A stretch of 5,776 nt of DNA from GBS-DC sp964451985 (GCA_964451985.1 CAYVKB010000105.1:1-5776); one strand, 5' to 3'. Counted from the first letter of the stretch, positions 1-5,557 are shown. Program-made: numbers and translations. Notes: generated by a model from the sequence alone, not told the origin.

Positions 1-1303
1 CCAGTCTTGTAATGGTCTCACGTGGTGGCAGGTGTCATGGCAGGGTATTCAGGGCTGGTCGGCGCAAGGCGCGAACGGCTCGACCTACCTGGTTGCTCTG
101 CCCGGCAGCGGTATTTACCCGAATGTGAGCGCGCCCCAATCCTATACGGTGCAGGTCGGTCCGGACGTAACGGGATTGAATGTACGCTCGGGTCCTGGAA
201 CCAACTTCTCGATTATTGGTAGCGTGAGCGCAGGAATAACGGGCACAACTTTGGGTGTGTCCAATAACACGAGTGAGGGAATCGTCTGGTGGCGCGTGCG
301 CTGGAGCAACGGCTTGGAGGGCTGGTGCGCGGAGGGCGTGCGCGGTGCGGGCGTTTACCTCACGCGGGTTTCACAGCCCCCTGCGAACTCGGAAGACCAG
401 TTGTTGCAGAGCCTTGTTGCGCCCTATCGCTCAGGACAAGTCTGGATCCCCTCTACCTACGACGGACATACAGGGCAGGGCATTCTGTTCGCTGTGGACT
501 TCAACCGAGTCTCTGGCTCGCGCTCGACCTGTGCCTATCAGACAGGCTTTTTGGAGGACTGCGGCGAGGTGATTGTCGCCTCACATGCAGGGCGCGTATA
601 TAACCGCGCACAGTCCAACTGCGACGGCTACGGCAACTATGTGGTGGTTGTGAGCAACGTGCTGCAAAGCGGTACGACCAACTCCTACGTTAGCACGATT
701 TATGCGCACCTGAACCACTTCCTTGCTGCCAACGGCAGTACGGTTGCAGCAGGTGCGCCGATTGGACGACTGGGCAGCACAGGCAACTCCTCAGGTCCGC
801 ACCTGCACTACGAGCTGCGCTACATGACCATCCAGAATGGCTCTATCTCTGCATTCGGTAACCGTATTCAGGTGCTAAACAACCCGCGCATCCGCATGAG
901 TGGACAGCCATTGCAAGTGGACACCAACTGCCGTGTGTCAGGTCTAGGCTACGTCGGTCCCACGATTACGGGCACGGCACAGGTCTCCAGCGTGCCTGCT
1001 AATATCGCAGGTAGCTGCTCGCCCAACCCGAACTGCGCCAATCGCTTCGACGAGAGCGACATCGAGATCCCCGTCGAGCCTGGTGACCGTTCGACTGAAC
1101 CGCTCCCTGAAGAGATTATCATCTATCTGGCGGATATCGATGGCAACGGCTGCGTGGACGACGCCGACCTCATCGCCTTGTTGGTACGCTTCGGCGACAC
1201 GGTCGATAGCGCGGAAGACATCAACTGGGATGGTATCGTCGACGACGCCGACCTGATTGCCTTGCTGATGGACTTCGGCACGGGTTGCTCGAACGATACC
1301 TGA
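1..1303 (+). CDS. Exported M23 (LytM-type) peptidase with SH3b and dockerin-like domains, 5'-partial
   Basis: The reading frame is open from base 2, so the N-terminus is missing; 433 residues are visible. Residues 1-35 look like the end of one bacterial SH3 domain (LTWWQVSWQGIQGW), and about 47-120 form a second one (LNVRSGPGTNFSIIG, then WWRVRWSNGLEGW). An M23 metallopeptidase domain follows at about 135-275: H156 and D166 (GHTGQGILFAVDF), YAHL with H236, and the HLHYEL motif with H267 and H269. These are the expected zinc and catalytic residues, although the H-to-D distance is longer than the usual HxxxD. The C-terminus (about 376-430) has two dockerin/EF-hand-like calcium loops, DIDGNGCVDDAD (378-389) and DINWDGIVDDAD (406-417). 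Several cysteines suggest disulfides in an exported protein. The likely role is cleavage of peptidoglycan cross-links or another extracellular peptide; the SH3 domains probably bind the cell wall. The physiological substrate is not shown. A GTG at 32 is internal, not the start. Confidence 0.9.
   Translation, partial: QSCNGLTWWQVSWQGIQGWSAQGANGSTYLVALPGSGIYPNVSAPQSYTVQVGPDVTGLNVRSGPGTNFSIIGSVSAGITGTTLGVSNNTSEGIVWWRVRWSNGLEGWCAEGVRGAGVYLTRVSQPPANSEDQLLQSLVAPYRSGQVWIPSTYDGHTGQGILFAVDFNRVSGSRSTCAYQTGFLEDCGEVIVASHAGRVYNRAQSNCDGYGNYVVVVSNVLQSGTTNSYVSTIYAHLNHFLAANGSTVAAGAPIGRLGSTGNSSGPHLHYELRYMTIQNGSISAFGNRIQVLNNPRIRMSGQPLQVDTNCRVSGLGYVGPTITGTAQVSSVPANIAGSCSPNPNCANRFDESDIEIPVEPGDRSTEPLPEEIIIYLADIDGNGCVDDADLIALLVRFGDTVDSAEDINWDGIVDDADLIALLMDFGTGCSNDT
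1154..1254 (+). repeat. Internal duplication encoding the two dockerin-like calcium loops
   Basis: The 17-base segments at 1154-1170 and 1238-1254 are nearly identical (GTGGACGACGCCGACCT and GTCGACGACGCCGACCT). They are offset by 84 bases, exactly 28 codons. Similarity continues into the following codons for IALL. This is the DNA trace of the duplicated calcium-binding loop and helix of the dockerin-like domain. Confidence 0.85.
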
Positions 1304-1318
1304 TCGATACTGATAAAT

Positions 1319-1390
1319 GAGATTCCTCGCTTCAGTTCGGAATGACAACACCTGTCTACCCCCGTCATTCCGAGCGAAGCGGGGAATCTC
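1319..1390. repeat. Imperfect inverted repeat between convergent genes
   Basis: The left arm (1319-1346, beginning GAGATTCCTCGCTTC) and right arm (1364-1390, ending GCGGGGAATCTC) are reverse complements apart from two substitutions and one bulged base, with a 17-nt loop. The element fills nearly all of the gap between the peptidase stop (1303) and the permease stop (1398). Its arm matches a hairpin motif I know as a dispersed intergenic repeat in diverse bacteria, which often gives spurious ORFs reading SFRAKRGIS or similar; that sequence is readable here on the + strand. A transcript in either direction would fold into a long hairpin. There is no clear U-tract, so a terminator or mRNA-end role is only plausible. 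Confidence 0.85.
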
Positions 1391-1397
1391 TATTAAG

Positions 1398-2024
1398 TTA
1401 GACCTCCACGCGCAGCGCCGCTGCAGGGGGCATCTTCGCCGCGCGAATAGCAGGCAAAATCGTAGCGACGACCGTCACTACCACGCCCACCGCCATCGCC
1501 TGCCCCAACAACGCCAATAGCTCCAATGGAGTCGCTGCGCTGAATACACCCGAACCTAACCGAAACAGATTAATCAGGAACACCAAGCCCCAGCCCACCA
1601 GGAAGCCAATCGCGGACGCCACGATGCCCAGCATGCCCGACTCCAGAAAGAATAGCTTCACCACGAACGAGTCGAGTGCGCCCAAGCATTTCATCGTGCC
1701 AATCTCTTTGTAGCGCTCTGTGACCGCCATCAGCATCGAGTTGGAGATGCCCACAGTGGACATCAGCAGGCTCATCACCACCAGCCACGTTTGGCGTACA
1801 GAGGCTTCGATAGCGGCGGGGTCGTTAGGGTCTAACGGGGGCGCATAGAGCGCGGCGGCGCGCACCGCAGTAAAGAACGCGATGCCCAGCATCACGCCTG
1901 CCGCCGTAATCAGTGCGCGCAGGAACCGCACCCGTATGTTCAGCAGGCTAATCCGAAATGCCACCGAGAGCGGCAGCTGCACCTGCTTAGCGATAGCCCC
2001 TTTGCCCGTTCGTGTTACGCTCAT
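1398..2024 (-). CDS. Compact FtsX-family ABC transporter permease
   Basis: This 208-aa membrane protein has four likely transmembrane segments, at about 34-56, 78-100, 120-152 and 167-192. The second carries the FtsX/MacB-family signature VGISNSMLMAVTERYKEIG and continues with a KCLGA turn. The C-terminus, ATILPAIRAAKMPPAAALR, matches the family ending in which a Pro-Ala/Arg-rich helix precedes an A-L-R motif. Usual family members are near 400 aa because a large extracytoplasmic domain sits between TM1 and TM2; here that loop is only about 20 residues (57-77). With both ends conserved and the frame intact, it looks like a compact permease rather than a broken gene. It is the last gene of the minus operon and its ATG overlaps the PqqD-like stop as ATGA, implying translational coupling. 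Such permeases work with an ABC ATPase, but none is encoded in this window. Substrate unknown. Confidence 0.88.
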   Translation of the reverse strand: MSVTRTGKGAIAKQVQLPLSVAFRISLLNIRVRFLRALITAAGVMLGIAFFTAVRAAALYAPPLDPNDPAAIEASVRQTWLVVMSLLMSTVGISNSMLMAVTERYKEIGTMKCLGALDSFVVKLFFLESGMLGIVASAIGFLVGWGLVFLINLFRLGSGVFSAATPLELLALLGQAMAVGVVVTVVATILPAIRAAKMPPAAALRVEV

Positions 2025-2410
2025 AGCCGTTTCTTAGAGTAGGCGATAAAGCCGCGCCGCGACAGTGTGTTCAAAAACGCGAACAGCGAATACTCCGCCT
2101 CGCGCCGCTCCAGTTTATACTGCTGCGCCAATCGCTGTGCAATCGCGTCTACATTATGCCGTCCGTCGCACAGCGTCCATACAAGGCTGCCGATGTCGTC
2201 TAGCTCGATACGATGTTCGCGGGGCAGCTTGAATATCCTGCTGAACCAGCCGAACAAACCGCGCGGTTGCAACGGCACAATCAGCGTATAGATACCGTCC
2301 TCGCCCTGCTCAAAGCGTACAGCAGCGTTGCGCAGCGGATAGAGGCGCAGCACTTGCTTACGGTCGACCTGCGGGGGCGTGTTGCGCTTCAAAAGGCGTT
2401 TCAGCAACAT
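2021..2410 (-). CDS. PqqD-like protein (RiPP recognition element type)
   Basis: This 129-aa protein has a PqqD-like C-terminal domain at about residues 66-125: RIELDDIGSLVWTLCDG, then NVDAIAQRLAQQY, and a closing FLNTLSRRGFI. The order of L-D-x-x-G, C-D-G, a winged-helix-like middle and a final R-G-F/L-I fits the PqqD family (PF05402). Known members bind precursor peptides and present them to modifying enzymes such as radical SAM proteins. About 65 basic, strand-like residues precede the domain, so it is longer than classical PqqD (about 90 aa). The start at 2410 overlaps the upstream gene by 10 bases, and the downstream permease begins inside its stop codon. No precursor peptide or modifying enzyme is visible nearby, so a peptide-binding role is inferred from the fold only. 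An alternative is a general adaptor of the operon's membrane system. Confidence 0.8.
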   Translation of the reverse strand: MLLKRLLKRNTPPQVDRKQVLRLYPLRNAAVRFEQGEDGIYTLIVPLQPRGLFGWFSRIFKLPREHRIELDDIGSLVWTLCDGRHNVDAIAQRLAQQYKLERREAEYSLFAFLNTLSRRGFIAYSKKRL

Positions 2411-3372
2411 ACGGTGCGCGCCATCACCTCCTCAATCAGGTCGGAGCGGAACGCTGAGAGGTGCTGGATATGGAACACCGTGTTGCGCTCGTGGCAGAAC
2501 CAGGCGACAGCACGCACACGCCACGCGGGCAGGCGCAAGCGCAGCGGGCTGGCGATGCATTCGGTTAGCAGCGCACCCCAGCTCAGCCGCGAGCGCAGAT
2601 GCACGCCGAAATCGTTCTCGTCCCAAGTAAAAGGCTCCCGTGTGCCCTTCCAGCCGCGCCAGCGCAACCAGTGGTCGACCCATTCGGTGAACTCGTAACC
2701 CTTAGTAAGCTGCTCCGCGCGGGCGATGCGCTCGATAATCAGTCGCTCGTTTCGTCGTTGGAGCGTCAGGCGCGTTTGCCCTGTCAGCACCTGCGATTTT
2801 TCCAATCGGAAGTCAGCGGGCGTGGCGGTCTGCAGCCCATAGAGGCTCCAGTCAACCCAGCCGTCTTCATCAGGCGCGACGCGCAGGGTCTCAAAAATCG
2901 GGCGCGCTAACTGATGTAGCGCGTCATGCTTCGACGAGGAGCGCAGCTGAAACAGCACAATCGTCTCGTGTTCAGGGTAGCGCTGAATTCGTCCGACAGC
3001 GCGTTCGTCGGAGCGCCAGCGGAACTCGATGCAGTGTTCGTCGACAGGGTTCAGGGTTCCTGTGAATGGTTGACGCGCCTTACGCTTGGCACGCTCCAGT
3101 TTGCTCAGGAACTGTTGCAGCACGAACTGTAAATCCGTTTTACGACGCGAGCGCGTCCACTTGAGGTCGATTTCTGCGCTATGGGGCGAGCCGATTTGCA
3201 AAAACCCGTCGCGCCACTCGCCCGAATAGCCCTTCAGGAACCAATCGGGCGGCGCATTCAGACGGATGCCCTGCCAGCCTATCAGCGTCGGCAGGGCAGA
3301 AGAAGGTTGTGCGTGGTGTTGACACAGGCGGGGACGCCTGCGCGGACTGCCTGCCTGACGACCCGTTTTCAC
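2401..3372 (-). CDS. Unrecognised 323-aa protein between tatA and PqqD-like gene, with apparent internal duplication
   Basis: I do not recognise a named family. The GTG start overlaps the tatA stop as GTGA and is the only usable start before the well-structured part, since the next 30 codons contain no in-frame ATG, GTG or TTG. Residues 1-28 are Arg/Pro-rich and unlike the rest; they coincide with a small DNA hairpin (3325-3340). From residue 33 two halves look related: W33-QGIRLNAPPDW with a later GFLQI and IDLKW (33-72), and W172-VDWSLYGL with a later TPADFRL and LIIER (172-215). Each half ends with a similar strand-plus-helix stretch (HETIVLFQL at 135-143, RNTVFHIQHL at 296-305). Cysteines C293, C322 and C323 lie in the second half, WFC and VCC; a metal site is speculative. 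There is no signal peptide or TM segment, so it is probably cytoplasmic. Position in a coupled operon suggests it works with the PqqD-like protein and permease. Confidence 0.75.
   Translation of the reverse strand: MKTGRQAGSPRRRPRLCQHHAQPSSALPTLIGWQGIRLNAPPDWFLKGYSGEWRDGFLQIGSPHSAEIDLKWTRSRRKTDLQFVLQQFLSKLERAKRKARQPFTGTLNPVDEHCIEFRWRSDERAVGRIQRYPEHETIVLFQLRSSSKHDALHQLARPIFETLRVAPDEDGWVDWSLYGLQTATPADFRLEKSQVLTGQTRLTLQRRNERLIIERIARAEQLTKGYEFTEWVDHWLRWRGWKGTREPFTWDENDFGVHLRSRLSWGALLTECIASPLRLRLPAWRVRAVAWFCHERNTVFHIQHLSAFRSDLIEEVMARTVCC
2423..2432 (-). promoter_or_regulatory. Strong Shine-Dalgarno for the PqqD-like gene
   Basis: On the minus strand this reads AGGAGGTGAT, an essentially perfect match to the anti-SD of 16S rRNA, inside the end of the upstream 323-aa gene. 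It lies 12 nt before the ATG at 2410, somewhat long but usable. It supports independent initiation as well as coupling. An ATG at 2424 overlaps the SD but is in the frame of the upstream gene. Confidence 0.7.
3325..3340. repeat. Small GC-rich hairpin within the 5' end of the 323-aa gene
   Basis: CAGGCG and CGCCTG (3325-3330 and 3335-3340) form a 6-bp stem around a GGGA tetraloop. It falls in the Arg/Pro-rich N-terminal extension (PRRRPRLCQHH) of the minus-strand protein, about 32-47 bases into the coding region. It resembles the short mobile hairpins typical of intergenic DNA, so it may have been captured in the reading frame. Confidence 0.55.
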
Positions 3373-3542
3373 TTCGGCGCCTGTTCCGCCTCGTCCTCTG
3401 TGCGGGTCGCGCGGCGGAACTCACTCAGAGCCTCCCCAATCGAACGCGCCAGTGCAGGTAAGCGCGACGCGCCAAACAGCACCAGCACGATGACTAGGAG
3501 AATCATCCACTCCTGCGTACCCATGTATCCCAGAATCGGCAT
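3369..3542 (-). CDS. tatA: Sec-independent protein translocase subunit TatA
   Basis: This 57-aa ORF begins MPILGYMGTQEWMILLVIVL. Residues 11-24 form the single short N-terminal transmembrane helix, followed by the diagnostic hinge LFGASRLPALARSIGEAL (22-39): the F-G motif, L-P, and an amphipathic helix with conserved A-R-S-x-G, then EFRRAT and an acidic tail. This is the TatA/TatE layout; TatA multimers form the route by which folded twin-arginine proteins cross the cytoplasmic membrane with TatC. TatB is less likely because the protein is so short. The tail after the amphipathic helix is only about 15 residues, shorter than many TatA proteins. It has a good SD (GGAGGAG, 8 nt upstream) and a promoter, and leads an overlapping four-gene operon. 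No tatC is in the window, so the partner is elsewhere or this is a dedicated paralogue. Confidence 0.9.
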   Translation of the reverse strand: MPILGYMGTQEWMILLVIVLVLFGASRLPALARSIGEALSEFRRATRTEDEAEQAPK

Positions 3543-3550
3543 GCTTGGTT

Positions 3551-3557
3551 CTCCTCC
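3551..3557 (-). promoter_or_regulatory. Shine-Dalgarno for tatA
   Basis: The minus strand reads GGAGGAG, 8 nt before the ATG at 3542. This fixes the tatA start, which matters because the gene is so short. Confidence 0.8.
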
Positions 3558-3565
3558 AGTGCTAT

Positions 3566-3592
3566 AGTATACCCCATGTTAGCCCTTGACAA
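3566..3592 (-). promoter_or_regulatory. Sigma70-type promoter for the tatA operon
   Basis: On the minus strand a -35 TTGTCA (3592-3587) and a -10 TATACT (3571-3566) each match consensus at 5 of 6 positions. The spacer is 15 nt, shorter than optimal. The predicted transcription start is near 3559, giving a leader of about 17 nt that still holds the SD. The -35 box overlaps the -35 of the opposing tRNA promoter. Confidence 0.6.
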
Positions 3593-3615
3593 CCTCCTCG
3601 CAAATGTGGTATATT
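3586..3615 (+). promoter_or_regulatory. Sigma70-type promoter for tRNA-Asn and the pseudouridine synthase
   Basis: A perfect -35 TTGACA (3586-3591) and a -10 TATATT (3610-3615) are 18 nt apart, and TGG directly before the -10 supplies an extended -10 TG. The transcription start should be near 3622, about 9 nt before the mature tRNA. This is the strongest promoter visible in the window, as expected for a stable RNA gene. Confidence 0.82.
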
Positions 3616-3630
3616 ATTAACCGCCGACGC

Positions 3631-3706
3631 TCCTGGGTAGCTCAATTGGCAGAGCGGGTGGCTGTTAACCACCAGGTTGCAGGTTCGAGCCCTGCCCCAG
3701 GAGCCA
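3631..3706 (+). tRNA. tRNA-Asn(GTT), CCA encoded
   Basis: The cloverleaf is complete. The acceptor stem pairs TCCTGGG (3631-3637) with CCCAGGA (3696-3702). The D stem is GCTC/GAGC (3640-3643 with 3652-3655). The anticodon stem GGTGG/CCACC surrounds the loop CTGTTAA with anticodon GTT at 3664-3666. The variable loop is AGGTT, and the T stem GCAGG/CCTGC surrounds TTCGAGC. The discriminator is G3703 and CCA (3704-3706) is encoded. It decodes AAC and AAT. The pseudouridine synthase gene begins 7 nt after the CCA, and no terminator lies between, so both probably share a transcript. Confidence 0.98.
3699..3703 (+). promoter_or_regulatory. Candidate Shine-Dalgarno inside the tRNA acceptor stem
   Basis: AGGAG lies in the 3' strand of the tRNA-Asn acceptor stem plus the discriminator base, 10 nt before the ATG at 3714. 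The 7 bases between tRNA and ATG (TTTTTAT) hold no SD. The site would be hidden in the folded tRNA and removed when the tRNA 3' end is matured. Confidence 0.55.
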
Positions 3707-3713
3707 TTTTTAT

Positions 3714-4472
3714 ATGGAACCCCAACGCCTGCAAAAGTGGCTGGCGCACTGCGGCTATGGCTCCCGACGCGTCTGCGAGCAACTCATTCAGCAAGGGCGC
3801 GTGCGAATCAACGGCGCAATCGCTACACTCGGCGCGAAAGTCGACCCCCAGCGCGATACGATTACCGTCGATGGCAAGCGTGTGCAACCGCCTCAAGAAT
3901 TGGTGTACCTGATGTTGCACAAACCGCGCGGCTATGTAACCACACGCAAAGACCCCCACGCGCCCCGTACCGTGATGGAACTGTTGAAAGACGCGCCGCC
4001 GAACCTGTTTCCGATTGGCAGGCTGGATGCCGATTCGGAGGGGCTGCTGCTGTTCACCAACGATGGCGAGTTCGCCAATCGCCTGATGCACCCGCGCTAT
4101 AAGTTGCCCAAAACCTACCGCGTGTGGGTGCGCGGCAAACCGTCCGAACGCGCCCTGAAACAGCTGCGCGAGGGCGTACCACTGGACGACAGTACTACTG
4201 CGCCTGCACAGGTGAAACTAATACGCACAGAAAACGGACAGAGCCTGCTGGAGATTGTGTTGTATGAGGGACGCAAACGACAGGTTCGGCGGATGTGTGA
4301 GGTGGTGGGGCATCCTGTGCAACGCTTGAAACGTATTGCAATTGGCGACCTGCGCCTGCCACGCGATTTACCATCTGGCAAGTGGCGATTATTAACACCC
4401 GCGGAGGTACAAATGCTATCCTCAACCCGCCAGAATCTGACTGACCCGAAAAATCTCCAAAAAACCAAATAA
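3714..4472 (+). CDS. rluB: Ribosomal RNA pseudouridine synthase, RluB/RsuA family
   Basis: This 252-aa protein has an N-terminal S4 RNA-binding domain (about 3-50, RLQKWLAHCGYGSRRVCEQL) and a pseudouridine synthase domain (about 64-210). The catalytic aspartate is D105 in GRLDADSEGLLLFTNDG. Further family motifs are LMLHKPRGYVTT (66-77), KTYRVWV (133-139) and EGRKRQVRRMCEVVGHPV (185-202). The enzyme isomerises a specific uridine in rRNA; length and S4 domain fit RluB (23S), but RsuA (16S) specificity cannot be excluded from sequence alone. The ATG at 3714 is the only possible start: the frame is closed by a TAA in the tRNA anticodon loop and has no other start codon before it. It sits 7 nt behind tRNA-Asn with the SD inside the tRNA. 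The last 20 residues form a polar tail. I see no hairpin terminator after the stop. Confidence 0.93.
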   Translation: MEPQRLQKWLAHCGYGSRRVCEQLIQQGRVRINGAIATLGAKVDPQRDTITVDGKRVQPPQELVYLMLHKPRGYVTTRKDPHAPRTVMELLKDAPPNLFPIGRLDADSEGLLLFTNDGEFANRLMHPRYKLPKTYRVWVRGKPSERALKQLREGVPLDDSTTAPAQVKLIRTENGQSLLEIVLYEGRKRQVRRMCEVVGHPVQRLKRIAIGDLRLPRDLPSGKWRLLTPAEVQMLSSTRQNLTDPKNLQKTK

Positions 4473-4529
4473 AAACTTTAACCAATCCTTAACTCGTTAG
4501 CTCCCATACTATCTCTCGTGGAGACGCCT

Positions 4530-5357
4530 ATGCAAAGGAAGGGCTTTACGCTGATTGAGCTACTGGTCGTTATCGCAATCATCGCCATTTTGGCGGCGAT
4601 TCTATTCCCCGTGTTCGCCCAAGCGCGCGCGAAGGCTCGGCAAACCTCGTGTCTGTCGAACATGCGACAATTGGGCACGACGATGCGAATGTACGCCCAA
4701 GACTACGACGGCTACCACGTCTATATGTGGTGGGAGTGGCACATTCCGCTGAACCCGTATGTGAAGAACTGGGACATTTTTGTATGTCCGCAGTCTTCCG
4801 CCCCGAAGCCGCGCCTGGTGGAATACACCGCGGCGGATGGCTGCCGCGCGAACGACGACGCGCCCGGCTCCCTGCTGATTGGTACATTCCCTACGAATGC
4901 GCCTGCGGGCATCAACGCACGTGGTTGCTCTAAGCCTGCGCCGCGCATCTACGGCCACTACGCCAAGAACGAGGAGTTCATCGCTAACTACGGCTACTAT
5001 CGTACCACCTATAGCGGGTTGGAGCATAACGAGGCGGCATGGGACACTACCTCCGATGTTATTCTCATCACGGAGTCGCGTTCCCAGAACGAAGGCGTGC
5101 CGCAGCGACTCCGCAGCGTGTTCGGCTCGTCGGCTCTGCCCTTCGACTTGTATCCGTACATCGAGCCGGGTGGCACGAACTGGAACGAGGTGTTCCTGAT
5201 GATTTCCGAGCGACACAGTGGTGGTGTGAACTCGATTTTCGGCGATGGGCACGCGAAATGGGTGCGCTACGAGTGGTTCTACTCCCCCCAGGGACGCTTC
5301 GCCATCTCGCCCCCGATTGCTCGCCTGAACCTGCCCGACAACCAGAACTGGCCCTAA
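4530..5357 (+). CDS. Prepilin-type protein with H-X9-DG C-terminal motif
   Basis: This 275-aa protein begins MQRKG and continues FTLIELLVVIAIIAIL, a classic type IV prepilin/pseudopilin signal: PilD-type cleavage after G5, methylated F6 and E10 (Glu5 of the mature chain), then a hydrophobic helix to about residue 27 and FPVFAQARAKARQTSCLSN. The C-terminus has the H-X9-DG motif with H229 and D239-G240 (RHSGGVNSIFGDGH). This architecture (prepilin N-terminus plus processing-associated H-X9-DG domain) is multiplied in Planctomycetes and Armatimonadota; its exact role is not established, but membrane-anchored, exported pseudopilin-like proteins are expected. The ATG at 4530 is chosen because GGAG (4520-4523) lies 6 nt before it; an in-frame GTG at 4518 overlaps that SD. 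No strong promoter is seen in the 57 bases before it (CATACT at 4505-4510 is a weak -10). It is followed at once by a lipoprotein gene. Confidence 0.94.
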   Translation: MQRKGFTLIELLVVIAIIAILAAILFPVFAQARAKARQTSCLSNMRQLGTTMRMYAQDYDGYHVYMWWEWHIPLNPYVKNWDIFVCPQSSAPKPRLVEYTAADGCRANDDAPGSLLIGTFPTNAPAGINARGCSKPAPRIYGHYAKNEEFIANYGYYRTTYSGLEHNEAAWDTTSDVILITESRSQNEGVPQRLRSVFGSSALPFDLYPYIEPGGTNWNEVFLMISERHSGGVNSIFGDGHAKWVRYEWFYSPQGRFAISPPIARLNLPDNQNWP

Positions 5358-5367
5358 GGAGACAACG

Positions 5368-5550
5368 ATGAAACGCTGGATTCTGATGAGCTTCGCGATG
5401 TTGATTGTGGCGTTGAACCTCGCTGCGTGCGGCAATCAGGGCGGCGAGGGCGAGGCAGCTGCGCCACCCACCACGAACCCGATGGGGCAACAGCCCACCA
5501 CCGACACGCCCGGCGCCGCCGCTGAAGAGCGCAAAGCCGGCGGATACTAA
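5368..5550 (+). CDS. Small lipoprotein following the prepilin-like gene
   Basis: This 60-aa protein has a signal peptide (MKRWILMSFAMLIVALN) and lipobox LAAC, with C21 as the predicted lipidated residue after signal peptidase II cleavage. The 40-aa mature part is low-complexity, rich in Gly, Ala, Pro, Thr and Gln, with no recognisable domain. An AAGGAG SD (5356-5361) overlaps the stop of the prepilin-like gene and lies 6 nt from the ATG, so the two genes are surely one transcript. A hairpin terminator follows 9 nt after the stop. The mature chain looks like a flexible membrane-anchored tether; function unknown. Pairing with the prepilin-like protein suggests a linked envelope role. Confidence 0.88.
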   Translation: MKRWILMSFAMLIVALNLAACGNQGGEGEAAAPPTTNPMGQQPTTDTPGAAAEERKAGGY

Positions 5551-5557
5551 TAACCTT

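Noticed and set aside
32..34. GTG as the start of the M23 peptidase
   Set aside because: The frame is open upstream to the window edge and encodes the rest of an SH3 domain (LTWWQ), so the GTG is an internal valine.
944..1351. 135-aa minus-strand ORF
   Set aside because: It is antisense to the dockerin-like part of the peptidase and its duplicated peptide simply mirrors the duplicated calcium loops.
1317..1520. 67-aa plus-strand ORF containing SFRAKRGIS
   Set aside because: It is a translation of the inverted repeat and then runs antisense to the permease gene; a known kind of spurious ORF.
2213..2698. 161-aa plus-strand ORF
   Set aside because: It is antisense to the PqqD-like and 323-aa genes, with no SD or domain; the minus-strand genes have overlaps, SDs and family motifs.
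4518..4520. GTG as the start of the prepilin-like gene
   Set aside because: It overlaps the SD that serves the ATG at 4530, and the ATG gives the typical 5-residue prepilin leader.
4602..5435. 277-aa minus-strand ORF
   Set aside because: It lies opposite the well-supported prepilin-like gene and has an Arg/Val-rich composition typical of an antisense frame in GC-rich DNA; no domain is recognisable.
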